64,000 bases of DNA, from the NCBI GenBank assembly GCA_964459845.1, contig CAYWOC010000006.1, positions 1 to 64,000 of the forward strand. Direction: 5' to 3'. The notes under the pieces were generated by a model, which saw only the letters and a program-made list of their open reading frames with translations, was not told where the DNA came from and ran no database searches. Origin of the DNA: CALZFJ01 sp964459845 (lineage in GTDB: Bacteria > Bacteroidota > Bacteroidia > Bacteroidales > Muribaculaceae). A program made the translations under genes and the position numbers. Within the stretch, counting starts at the first letter, position 1. The number at the start of each line of letters is the position of its first letter. Of this stretch, positions 8,121 through 16,733 are shown piece after piece.

Positions 8121-8906
8121 TTATTCAAGGCGTATCGACATTCTATCCATAGCGAAATATGCTGGAGTATTCATACCCCATTGGCCGCTATCACTCGATT
8201 CCATACGGAAAAACACAGATTTCACTTTTCCAAGAGCTTCAAGATTGAAATATGTCCACTCGTTTATTGGATGGCTTGCGTCATCTGTATAATCTGCCAA
8301 AAACAGCTCTTGAGGGCCAATCACCTTTCCTTCTTCATTAATGCCGTATGCCAATAATTTCAGATAGTCGCCCTTTACAAACTTTTTGCTGTAGGCTGTA
8401 CCATTCACCATAGCATAATAAGCATAAGTTGTGTTGCTCACAAAAACAGAAATCGGAGAAAACAGCCTGTCGTCGGAAGTCTTGATTAAAACCGATGGAG
8501 TTTCTCCAGCTACAGCATTTTCAATATTCTCACTGGAATTCCAATATGCCACAAGATAAGGCGTAGCCTCACCCGACAATCCGCCACCATTAATCACCGA
8601 AAACTGATGTTCAAGCCAATTGCCAGTACTGTAATCGTTCACGTCATTGCTTCGTGAAGCCACAAATCCAGTCCAGCTCTTCCAAGCCATGTTCACATAA
8701 TGCGAAAATTCCACACCTTGAGAAACGATCTTGGCACTCTCATCATATGCGCCAGACCACACCCCAGAATCATCATAAGCAATCTCCGTATGGTTCAATA
8801 AAACAGTAACATTGTTCGTTTCATCGGGGTTGTTATCACACGATGAAGCCACAATCACAAACAATGCAGCAACAAACAATAAAATTTTCTTCATTTTCAA
8901 CTTCAT
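8121..8906 (-). CDS. DUF4465 domain lipoprotein
   Basis: A predicted surface or periplasmic lipoprotein of 261 residues from ATG 8906 (a second ATG at 8894 is equally possible). The start MKLKMKKILLFVAALFVIVASSC is a signal peptide with lipobox (C23). The mature part has features of the Bacteroidetes DUF4465 domain: a WxGF-like segment near the middle (SWTGFVASRSND) and the C-terminal GMNTPAYFAMDRM. I recall that some DUF4465 proteins (BtuH) bind vitamin B12 at the surface; that link was not checked and no transporter is next to this gene. It follows murI by 43 bases on the same strand. Confidence 0.72.
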   Translation of the reverse strand: MKLKMKKILLFVAALFVIVASSCDNNPDETNNVTVLLNHTEIAYDDSGVWSGAYDESAKIVSQGVEFSHYVNMAWKSWTGFVASRSNDVNDYSTGNWLEHQFSVINGGGLSGEATPYLVAYWNSSENIENAVAGETPSVLIKTSDDRLFSPISVFVSNTTYAYYAMVNGTAYSKKFVKGDYLKLLAYGINEEGKVIGPQELFLADYTDDASHPINEWTYFNLEALGKVKSVFFRMESSDSGQWGMNTPAYFAMDRMSIRLE

Positions 8907-8949
8907 TACCAAAATATCTAATACTTAACATTATCACAAAAGATTCAGC

Positions 8950-9807
8950 CTATTCATTCAATAAGCCTATATGCTCCGCTTTCACATTTTTATCATCAAG
9001 GAACACCGAAACCATTCCTTGGAATTTGTCCACATTCTCTGTGGTCAGGAAACGGCATGTTCCACCCACAGTGCATTTTTGTGCCATCTCGGCGTGGCGA
9101 TGAAGATAATCATCCAAGCTGGATGCAATGATTGCTCCTTGTTCCACAACGTTCACTCCATCAGGCATATACTTGCGTATTTTATTGAACAACAACGGAT
9201 AATGAGTGCAACCCAATATCACAGTATCAATGTCGTGGTTCATTGCAAACAGCAGATTTATATCTTTCTTGACAAAGAAATCCGCTCCGTCACCATCTGC
9301 CTCACGATTTTCCACAAGCGGCACCCACATCGGGCATCCATGACCATATGTGCTAAAACCGGGATACATCTTCGCTATCTCCATATTGTACGACTCGCTC
9401 TGCACTGTTCCTGGAGTTCCAAGAATGCCAATATTTCCATTGCGAGTGAGTTCTCCTATTTTCTCCACTGTGGGGCGAATCACGCCAAGCACCCTCCGCG
9501 CAGGGTCAATCTTCGGCAAGTCATTCTGCTGAATAGTGCGCAAAGCTTTGGCTGATGCGGTGTTACAAGCCAGAATCACGAGGTTGCATCCTTGGGCAAA
9601 CAGATACTTCACAGCTTGAAGCGTGAAGTCATATACGATATCAAATGAGCGTGTGCCATAGGGGGCTCGCGCATTATCGCCAAGATAGATATAGTCATAC
9701 TGTGGCATCCGTCTGCGTATTTCACGCAAAATTGTCAATCCGCCATAACCGGAATCAAACACCCCAATCGGACCTTTTACGCCTATTTTAATGTCATTTA
9801 ATCCCAT
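8950..9807 (-). CDS. murI: Glutamate racemase
   Basis: A 285-residue Asp/Glu racemase that makes D-glutamate for peptidoglycan. The first catalytic cysteine is in LACNTASAKAL and the second in LGCTHYPLL; the N-terminal GVFDSGYGGLTIL holds the conserved aspartate. ATG 9807 is chosen because the motif-bearing sequence begins just after it; a longer open frame upstream simply runs through trxB. The start overlaps the trxB stop by 14 bases, implying coupling. It ends a block with ftsK, lolA and trxB. Confidence 0.95.
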   Translation of the reverse strand: MGLNDIKIGVKGPIGVFDSGYGGLTILREIRRRMPQYDYIYLGDNARAPYGTRSFDIVYDFTLQAVKYLFAQGCNLVILACNTASAKALRTIQQNDLPKIDPARRVLGVIRPTVEKIGELTRNGNIGILGTPGTVQSESYNMEIAKMYPGFSTYGHGCPMWVPLVENREADGDGADFFVKKDINLLFAMNHDIDTVILGCTHYPLLFNKIRKYMPDGVNVVEQGAIIASSLDDYLHRHAEMAQKCTVGGTCRFLTTENVDKFQGMVSVFLDDKNVKAEHIGLLNE

Positions 9808-10735
9808 TATCAACCAAGTATTTTTCAACATCCAAAGCAGCCTTACACCCCATTCCTGCCGCAGTAATAGCCTGACGGTAACGAGGGTCGGCAACATCGC
9901 CGGCAGCAAAAACCCCATCAACACTCGTAGCAGTTGTTCCTCCGAAGGTCTTTATATACCCTAAACTGTCGAGTTCTACTTGTCCGTTCAAGAAATCTAC
10001 ATTAGGCTTATGCCCAATAGCCAAGAAGAACCCGTCGATTTCTATATCAAGTTTCTGCTCATCTGGCGTTCCTTTATACTTCACGAGATGTGCGCCCTCT
10101 ACCGCAGGGTTTCCAAACAAGCCCACAGTGTTGGTATTGAAAAGTATCTCTATATTCTCCTTTTCCTCCACTCTGCGCTTCATAATCTCCGATGCCCTAA
10201 GATAATCCTTTCGCACAATCATATACACCTTCTTGGCAAGATTGCTTAGATACGAAGCTTCTTCACATGCAGTGTCGCCACCGCCAACCACGGCTACAGT
10301 TTTGCCCCTGTAGAAGAAACCGTCGCATGTGGCACATGCCGATACGCCCATACCGGCAAACTTCTTCTCATCTGGCAGTCCAAGATACTTTGCCGATGCT
10401 CCAGTTGAAATTATAACTGTATCAGCTTCAATTTCAATGTTCTCATCTATTACAACCGAGAATGGACGCTTACTTAGATCGATTTTTGTGACCTCACCAC
10501 TTCTAATGTCGGCTCCAAACCGCAAAGCCTGCTTCTTCAAGTCCTCCATCATCTCAAATCCGTTGATACCCTCGGGATAACCCGGGAAGTTCTCTATATC
10601 GGTGGTTGTGGTGAGCTGACCGCCAGGCAGCATTCCTTCATACAAAACTGGAGCTATGTTTGCTCTCGACGCATATATTGCTGCTGTATATCCAGCAGGA
10701 CCAGAACCTATTATAAGGCATTTTATTCTTTCCAT
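9794..10735 (-). CDS. trxB: Thioredoxin reductase
   Basis: A 313-residue FAD/NADPH flavoprotein of the low-molecular-weight thioredoxin reductase family. It shows the FAD motif GSGPAGYTAAIYA at the N terminus, the redox pair in CATCDGFFY (CxxC) near residue 135, the NADPH motif VVGGGDTACEEASYL, and the C-terminal FAD motif GVFAAGDVADP. It should keep cytoplasmic thioredoxin reduced. The gene sits between lolA (16-base gap) and murI (14-base overlap). Confidence 0.95.
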   Translation of the reverse strand: MERIKCLIIGSGPAGYTAAIYASRANIAPVLYEGMLPGGQLTTTTDIENFPGYPEGINGFEMMEDLKKQALRFGADIRSGEVTKIDLSKRPFSVVIDENIEIEADTVIISTGASAKYLGLPDEKKFAGMGVSACATCDGFFYRGKTVAVVGGGDTACEEASYLSNLAKKVYMIVRKDYLRASEIMKRRVEEKENIEILFNTNTVGLFGNPAVEGAHLVKYKGTPDEQKLDIEIDGFFLAIGHKPNVDFLNGQVELDSLGYIKTFGGTTATSVDGVFAAGDVADPRYRQAITAAGMGCKAALDVEKYLVDNGIK

Positions 10736-10751
10736 AATTAAATTTTTTCTT

Positions 10752-11363
10752 TTATCTCAAATCCACCACTTGTGTTCCATTAGGAACAAGTTTTTTATTA
10801 AAAACAAATGTCGATGCAGGAAAGTTTTTCCCTGTTGAATAATTGCTTATCGTCGTGGTATATGTGCTTTTGTCGTTCATCGAGAACACCACTTTCTGAA
10901 TCTGATAGCCCGACTTCGACACTGTCAATGCCACACTTTTGATATTTCCACGATGATTAGGAACAATTGTCACCTCATAGGCCGAAGCCTTTTTTGCAAG
11001 GGTCATTTTGCTTGCATTCTTCAATTCCATTATCGCTATATAAGGGTTTGACATCTGTAGCTCAGCCTTTGTTGGGGCAGATATGTTCACTTCGCCCGAT
11101 GCTGAAGAATATGTCCATTGAGTTTTCCCGTCAAACCAGCTTTTCAAATCGGCAGAAAGGATTCTGAACTTCATTCCTTGCATCACTATGCCGCCTCGAG
11201 CTGAGCCTTGTCTTGATGTAACAACATAATTCGCCGATACGCCTTTGCTGCCTTGATAGGTGGATATGACCTTATCGACGACACTCTTTGCCGATTGTGC
11301 ATAAGCCACTGCACTGCAAACTATGGCGAGTGCAATAATAACCAATCTTTTACATCTAATCAT
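10752..11363 (-). CDS. lolA: LolA-like outer-membrane lipoprotein carrier
   Basis: A periplasmic protein of 203 residues with a clear signal peptide (MIRCKRLVIIALAIVCSAVAYAQ). The mature part has the LolA-fold pattern: repeated beta strands, FRILSADLKSWFDGKTQWTYS, and a C-terminal FNKKLVPNGTQVVDLR. The role would be carrying lipoproteins across the periplasm. I choose ATG 11363 because the residues before it are not signal-like and would overlap ftsK. Placement directly after ftsK is common in Bacteroidetes. Confidence 0.82.
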   Translation of the reverse strand: MIRCKRLVIIALAIVCSAVAYAQSAKSVVDKVISTYQGSKGVSANYVVTSRQGSARGGIVMQGMKFRILSADLKSWFDGKTQWTYSSASGEVNISAPTKAELQMSNPYIAIMELKNASKMTLAKKASAYEVTIVPNHRGNIKSVALTVSKSGYQIQKVVFSMNDKSTYTTTISNYSTGKNFPASTFVFNKKLVPNGTQVVDLR

Positions 11364-11382
11364 ATTCTGTTCTGATATATAT

Positions 11383-13848
11383 TTAATCTTTCCGACCAAT
11401 CATCTCCGCAAGCTGGATAGTATCTACGAGGACTTTGCGTGGTCTTCCTCCTTGTGATGGTCCCACTATCCCCGCAGCCTCCATCTGATCCATAATACGT
11501 CCGGCACGGTTATATCCGATTCCGTATCGGCGTTGAAGCGACGATGTTGAAGCAGTTTCGCTTGATACGATAAATGCGGCAGCCTCTTCAAATAGAGAAT
11601 CCCTGTCGTTCAAATTCACACTTTTGCCACCTGCACCCGCATCATCATCGGGTTCGCCGAGATACTCAGGCAATTCGTATGGTTCGGCATATCCCACCTG
11701 CTCATTGATGTAATCACAAATTGCCTCCACCTCAGGAGTATCGACAAATGCACACTGAACACGCTCGGTAGAACCTGCTGCTTGGAACAGCATATCACCC
11801 TTGCCCACAAGCTGCTGTGCTCCAGAGCAATCGAGTATGGTGCGGCTATCCACCATCTGGCTTACACGGAATGCTATACGCCCCGGGAAGTTGGCTTTAA
11901 TAATACCCGTAATCACATCGGTCGATGGACGTTGTGTAGCAATTATCATGTGAATACCCACTGCACGAGCTTTCTGCGCAATTCTCACGATAGGCCGCTC
12001 TGCCTCCTTGCCTGCTACCATAATCAAGTCGCTGAACTCATCCACTATCACCACTATATATGGCAAATACCTGTGACCTTTCTCCGGATTCAGGCGGCGT
12101 GCCGTGAATTTTCGATTGTAGTCCTTTATGTTACGTTCTTGTGCGTCTTTCAAGAGGAGATAGCGGTTCTCCATTTCTTGAACAAGAGAATTGAGTGTAG
12201 CCACAACCTTCTTAGAGTCAGTAATCACGCATTCATCTCCACCTTCCAGACGAGCTAAATAATGATGTTCGAGCTTGGAATATAAGCTGAACTCCACCAT
12301 TTTCGGGTCGATAAGCACAAACTTCAATTCCGACGGATGTTTTTTATAAAGCAAGGATGTGATTATAGCATTAAGTCCCACCGATTTACCTTGTCCAGTG
12401 GCACCAGCCACCAACAAATGTGGCATTTTGGTCAAGTCTGCCATAAACACCTTGTTCTCGATTGTGCATCCAAGAGCCATAGGAAGCTCCATTCTGCTCT
12501 CTTGGAATTTTTTTGAGCCAATCACCGACCGCATCGACACCGTTTGAGGATCCTTGTTTGGCACCTCAATGCCTATAGTTCCTTTCCCGGGGATAGGCGC
12601 AATAATACGTATTCCCAGTGCTTTCAGGCTAAGTGCTATGTCATCCTCAAGATTCTTTATCTTGGCAATTCGCACGCCATCGGCAGGAACGATTTCAAAC
12701 AACGTGATAGTTGGTCCCACACAGGCATCAATCTTCTTTACTGGGATATTATAATAATTCAGTGTTTCGGTGATTCTTCGCTTATTCTCCTCCTGCTCAT
12801 CAATATCCACATTCTCAAGATTCACAGGACGGTCAATCAGCAAATCTAAAGATGGGAATTTAAACTTCGACAACTCTGCCGTAGGATCAAATGCCTCAAC
12901 AACCGTCGAATCTGCCTGAGCTATTTCCGGAGCCACCTCTATTTTACCTGTATCTTCTATGGGAGATTTATCCTCAATTACTTCGGCGGTTGGAGTCTCC
13001 TTTTTTTCACCCATCATCTCCTTGACGGTTGGCTTTGGCACATCAAATGGATCGTGTTCATCGGCAACAGCCTCCTTGGCCTTATCGTCATCATCATCCT
13101 TATCAGCCTCCTTTTTGCGTTTCTTCTTTTTCGAGTTTTTCTTCGCCTCTACTGTGTCGTCAAAATGTGTGCGCTTCGGAATCACATCATTCACCTTTCG
13201 GCACAATTTTGTTATCGTGTTCAGGCAGATGAATATCCATAGCCCAACAAGAAATGCGTTAACAATAATCATCCCCGGATAACCTGCGATCTTTATCAGC
13301 ATAGTATTGGTGTATTCACCAAAACTGCCGCCCAATGGAAAGAACAAGATGTCCTGTCCAAGTGTCAATGCGCCTACCACAAGCGAACATGTCACAATGC
13401 TTATGAGCGTGACTATGGAATATGAAAAGAAATGCACCTTTTTCAGCATTCCGAAACGCCATCCCATAACCATACACCAAAGCACCACTATAAATGCTGC
13501 TATGCCCACTCCACTTGCGATAAACATATCTGCTATATTTGCGCCCAATATGCCGCCAGAGCTTTCAGCCTTAGCTTCAGCTTCAACCACAGCCTGCATT
13601 CCATAGCTGTGGACAAGGCTTTGGTCGGAAATGCCTGTGCTGAAATATGAGATGAACGTTATCAGCAAGTATATGCCAATAAAGCCCAATGCCATACCGA
13701 GTACCCTTCGCGCACGTGGATCGGTAAACGTATCCACAACACCGCTATACCACTTCTTTCTGGGATGCTCGGCAGCTATGCTGTCCGATTTCTTATCATC
13801 GGTTTCTTCCGTTCCTAAATTCTCTGGATTATAATATTTTTTTCCCAC
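11383..13848 (-). CDS. ftsK: DNA translocase FtsK/SpoIIIE
   Basis: An 821-residue chromosome-segregation translocase at the division septum. Four to five membrane segments occupy about residues 50-210, followed by a charged linker rich in K, E and D (about 230-300), the alpha/beta motor with Walker A GATGQGKS near 480 and Walker B VVIVDEFSDL near 600, and a C-terminal gamma winged helix (SSLQRRYGIGYNRAGRIMDQ) that reads orienting sequences. The linker is short compared with E. coli FtsK. A promoter motif (13873-13880) precedes it, and lolA, trxB and murI follow closely. Confidence 0.96.
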   Translation of the reverse strand: MGKKYYNPENLGTEETDDKKSDSIAAEHPRKKWYSGVVDTFTDPRARRVLGMALGFIGIYLLITFISYFSTGISDQSLVHSYGMQAVVEAEAKAESSGGILGANIADMFIASGVGIAAFIVVLWCMVMGWRFGMLKKVHFFSYSIVTLISIVTCSLVVGALTLGQDILFFPLGGSFGEYTNTMLIKIAGYPGMIIVNAFLVGLWIFICLNTITKLCRKVNDVIPKRTHFDDTVEAKKNSKKKKRKKEADKDDDDDKAKEAVADEHDPFDVPKPTVKEMMGEKKETPTAEVIEDKSPIEDTGKIEVAPEIAQADSTVVEAFDPTAELSKFKFPSLDLLIDRPVNLENVDIDEQEENKRRITETLNYYNIPVKKIDACVGPTITLFEIVPADGVRIAKIKNLEDDIALSLKALGIRIIAPIPGKGTIGIEVPNKDPQTVSMRSVIGSKKFQESRMELPMALGCTIENKVFMADLTKMPHLLVAGATGQGKSVGLNAIITSLLYKKHPSELKFVLIDPKMVEFSLYSKLEHHYLARLEGGDECVITDSKKVVATLNSLVQEMENRYLLLKDAQERNIKDYNRKFTARRLNPEKGHRYLPYIVVIVDEFSDLIMVAGKEAERPIVRIAQKARAVGIHMIIATQRPSTDVITGIIKANFPGRIAFRVSQMVDSRTILDCSGAQQLVGKGDMLFQAAGSTERVQCAFVDTPEVEAICDYINEQVGYAEPYELPEYLGEPDDDAGAGGKSVNLNDRDSLFEEAAAFIVSSETASTSSLQRRYGIGYNRAGRIMDQMEAAGIVGPSQGGRPRKVLVDTIQLAEMIGRKD

Positions 13849-13872
13849 TATCGTAACTTATTTTTATTTCTG

Positions 13873-13880
13873 CAAAATTA
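13873..13880 (-). promoter_or_regulatory. TAnnTTTG promoter motif upstream of ftsK
   Basis: Minus-strand TAATTTTG lies 25 bases before the ftsK ATG. The -33 box is not obvious. Confidence 0.45.
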
Positions 13881-13917
13881 TAAAATAATATTCCTAAATC
13901 AGCTATTCAGCCCACAT

Positions 13918-15384
13918 TTATTTCGACCAAAAATCTTTGGTGAACAGGATGAGAACCGTGAACAACTCCAACCTTCCCACAAGCATCAGGAACGACATCA
14001 CCCATTTCCCCAATTCAGGCAAATTGGCATAAGAGCCATTCACTCCAGTCACGCCTACTCCAAGGCCGTCATTCCCGACCATCGACATTGATGAGAAAAA
14101 TGCGTCGAACACCGGCACATCCATCCACGTCAATACTATCGCGCCAAGCACTACAAGCATTAGATAGATACACAAGAATGCTATAACTTTCATTACGGCT
14201 CCACCCGACACCACTTTTGAATTAACTCTTACGGTGATTATGCTGTTGGGATGCAGCACTCTATAAAATTCATTCTTAGAATTTTTAATCAAGAACTCTA
14301 TCCTATCCACTTTGGCTCCACCCGATGTAGAACCTGCGCATGAGCCGCAAAACATAAGAAGCAGCATAACCATTATGACGAACTGACCACTGCCCTCAAA
14401 GTTTAGCGACGTATATCCAGTAGATGTCATTGCCGATGTACACATGAACAGCATATCATACCACTTTTCCAATATGCCGTCGTTCCACATCGACAAGCCG
14501 CAAAGAACCGAAAATCCTAAATATATGCCGGCATACCACAGGAATGTTCCATTCTTGAACAATGCCGAAAAATTGCCTGTCGCAGCCTTGAATATCAATG
14601 CTAAATTTATGCCGCCAATGAACATGAACACAGTCAGCACAATCTCGACATACTCCGAGTTCCACCACTCTACGCTTATATTCTTGGTTGAGAATCCTCC
14701 AGTAGAAACTGTGCTTAGTGTGTGGCATACCGCATCAAACAAATTCATCGGTCCCACCCATAAAAGAACTCCAAGTATAATAGTCAAAGCTATATACACA
14801 AGCCACAAACCTTTTGCCGTCTGACTGATGCGCGGACGCAATTTATCGTGAGTTATTCCCGTAACTTCTGCATTGAAGAGCTGTATTCCACCTTGATGAT
14901 TAAGCATCGGAATCACTGCAAGCGTAAACAGAATAATTCCCATACCGCCAATCCATTGCATCAATGCACGCCATATAAGCACAGGATGTGATGCAGCCTC
15001 CACATCTTTAATAACAGATGCGCCTGTCGTCGTGAAGCCCGACATTGCTTCGAAAAAGGCATCTGCCATATTGTCGAGCGTTCCGTCAAAGAGGAATGGC
15101 AACATCCCGAAAATAGAGAAGAATACCCACACTATGGCTGTAAGCAGCAAGCCTTCGCGCTTATGCATATCAGTAGATCGAGGACGTATGCCAAAAGTCA
15201 TCAGCACGCCAGCTCCCCCTGTTATCAAAATGGAGTATAGAAATGCTCTCATAGCTTGAGCCTCATCATATATGGCTCCAACCGACAGAGGTATCAACAT
15301 AAAGGCGGCTTCTATCATAAGCAGCCACCCTATCATTCTCAATACTACTGATATATTTATATTTGATTTCCTAAGCCTCATCAA
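13918..15384 (-). CDS. trkH: Trk-type potassium uptake membrane subunit TrkH
   Basis: A 488-residue polytopic membrane protein of the TrkH/KtrB family, with four pseudo-repeated M1-P-M2 units. Selectivity-filter-like loops are seen at MSGFTTTGASV, STVSTGGFSTKN, TSAMTSTGYTSLN and SMVGNDGLGVGV, where a single glycine takes the place of the KcsA triplet. It imports K+ at the inner membrane under control of TrkA, encoded directly upstream with a 4-base overlap. Confidence 0.95.
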   Translation of the reverse strand: MMRLRKSNINISVVLRMIGWLLMIEAAFMLIPLSVGAIYDEAQAMRAFLYSILITGGAGVLMTFGIRPRSTDMHKREGLLLTAIVWVFFSIFGMLPFLFDGTLDNMADAFFEAMSGFTTTGASVIKDVEAASHPVLIWRALMQWIGGMGIILFTLAVIPMLNHQGGIQLFNAEVTGITHDKLRPRISQTAKGLWLVYIALTIILGVLLWVGPMNLFDAVCHTLSTVSTGGFSTKNISVEWWNSEYVEIVLTVFMFIGGINLALIFKAATGNFSALFKNGTFLWYAGIYLGFSVLCGLSMWNDGILEKWYDMLFMCTSAMTSTGYTSLNFEGSGQFVIMVMLLLMFCGSCAGSTSGGAKVDRIEFLIKNSKNEFYRVLHPNSIITVRVNSKVVSGGAVMKVIAFLCIYLMLVVLGAIVLTWMDVPVFDAFFSSMSMVGNDGLGVGVTGVNGSYANLPELGKWVMSFLMLVGRLELFTVLILFTKDFWSK

Positions 15385-16712
15385 TTAAATAATTTTTCCA
15401 CCTTATGAATTGCTCCAGTCAAGCAGAATATGACCACATGATCGCCAGCTTGTATTCGCGTGTTACCCTGTACAAGCTGTCCTACCCCATTCCTTACAAG
15501 ACCGGCAATAGTCATATCATGCGACAGGTTCAAATCTTTGACATCGGCTCTCGTTATCTTCGAGCCATCTTTTACCACAAGTTCCGCCACCTCGGCATCA
15601 GCAAGAGCAAGGCATTTTGCATTAGAAGAGTCCGAATCAAGCAATATTTGGAATATATGGCTTGATGCAAGAAGTTTTTTATTGATTACAGTTCCGATAT
15701 TAAGCCCTTCTGCCTCCGATATAAACTGAATGTTCTCCACCTCGGCTATGGTCTTTCTCACTCCAAGCTCCTTTGCTGTGAGACATGCCAATATGTTAGT
15801 CTCCGAGCTGTCAGTCAATGCGATAAATGCATCGTGGTCCTCTATGCCCTCTTCTTGCAATATCTCAATATCACGGGCATCACCATGCACGATATTGCAG
15901 TCGGGCAATTTTTCAGCGAGTTTGTGGCATTTCTCAAGGTCACTCTCCACAATCTTAATCTTGTATCTATCACCAGCCAAGCGTGCAAGCTGGATAGCAA
16001 TGCGGCTTCCGCCCATTATAAGCACGCGCTTTACTGCCACTTTTTCCTTTCCGCAAAGTGTCAGCAAATTATCAACATACGACTTAGTAGTGGCTATATA
16101 CACTATGTCGTGTGCGCATATCGTGTCATCACCACGGGGTATGATAGTTTCATGATTTCGCTTGATTGCAGATATATGAAGAGAACTCGACAAGCTGTAT
16201 AATTTCTTCAATTGCATTCCTACGAGTTTGGCGGTGTCGCGCAACTTTACGCCCACTACTATAAGCTGACCGTTGCACAGTTCAAACCAATTTCGCACCC
16301 ATGTGCGCTGCAAGGCAATCATCATCTCCTCGGCAGCCAAAAACTCCGGATAAATCAAGAAATTCACTCCCATCGACTCAAAGAAACTATGGTTCTCATC
16401 TCTCAGAAACTCATAATTATCTATTCTCGCTACGGTCTTCTTAGCACCAAGGCTTTTTGCCATGGCACACGATGTCACATTTCGCGTCTCAAAAGGAGTA
16501 ACTGCTATATACAAATCGGCATCGCCCACTTTCGCACCCTTCAGCGTCCTGAACGATGTAGGACTACCTACGTAAGTAAGCAGATTATACATGTCAAGAT
16601 TCATCAATTTCGACTCATCGCTGTCTATCAGGATAATATCCTGATTTTCTTTCGACAGCAACTTTGCCAAGTGTGAACCCACCTCTCCTGCACCTGCTAT
16701 TACAATCTTCAT
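15381..16712 (-). CDS. trkA: Trk potassium transport regulatory subunit TrkA
   Basis: A cytoplasmic protein of 443 residues with two RCK units, each a Rossmann NAD(H)-binding domain (TrkA_N) plus a TrkA_C domain. The nucleotide motifs are GAGEVGSHLAKLL at the N terminus and GGSRIAIQLARLAG near residue 235. It gates TrkH in response to nucleotide. The stop overlaps the trkH start by 4 bases, and dxs lies 21 bases upstream, so the three are probably co-transcribed. Confidence 0.95.
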   Translation of the reverse strand: MKIVIAGAGEVGSHLAKLLSKENQDIILIDSDESKLMNLDMYNLLTYVGSPTSFRTLKGAKVGDADLYIAVTPFETRNVTSCAMAKSLGAKKTVARIDNYEFLRDENHSFFESMGVNFLIYPEFLAAEEMMIALQRTWVRNWFELCNGQLIVVGVKLRDTAKLVGMQLKKLYSLSSSLHISAIKRNHETIIPRGDDTICAHDIVYIATTKSYVDNLLTLCGKEKVAVKRVLIMGGSRIAIQLARLAGDRYKIKIVESDLEKCHKLAEKLPDCNIVHGDARDIEILQEEGIEDHDAFIALTDSSETNILACLTAKELGVRKTIAEVENIQFISEAEGLNIGTVINKKLLASSHIFQILLDSDSSNAKCLALADAEVAELVVKDGSKITRADVKDLNLSHDMTIAGLVRNGVGQLVQGNTRIQAGDHVVIFCLTGAIHKVEKLFN

Positions 16713-16733
16713 AAACTTTCTATATCGCTCTTC

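Noticed and set aside
9794..9924. A longer N terminus for murI running through trxB
   Set aside because: The extra 39 residues are the antisense-free reading of the trxB coding end in another frame and carry no conserved sequence; ATG 9807 begins just ahead of the family motif.
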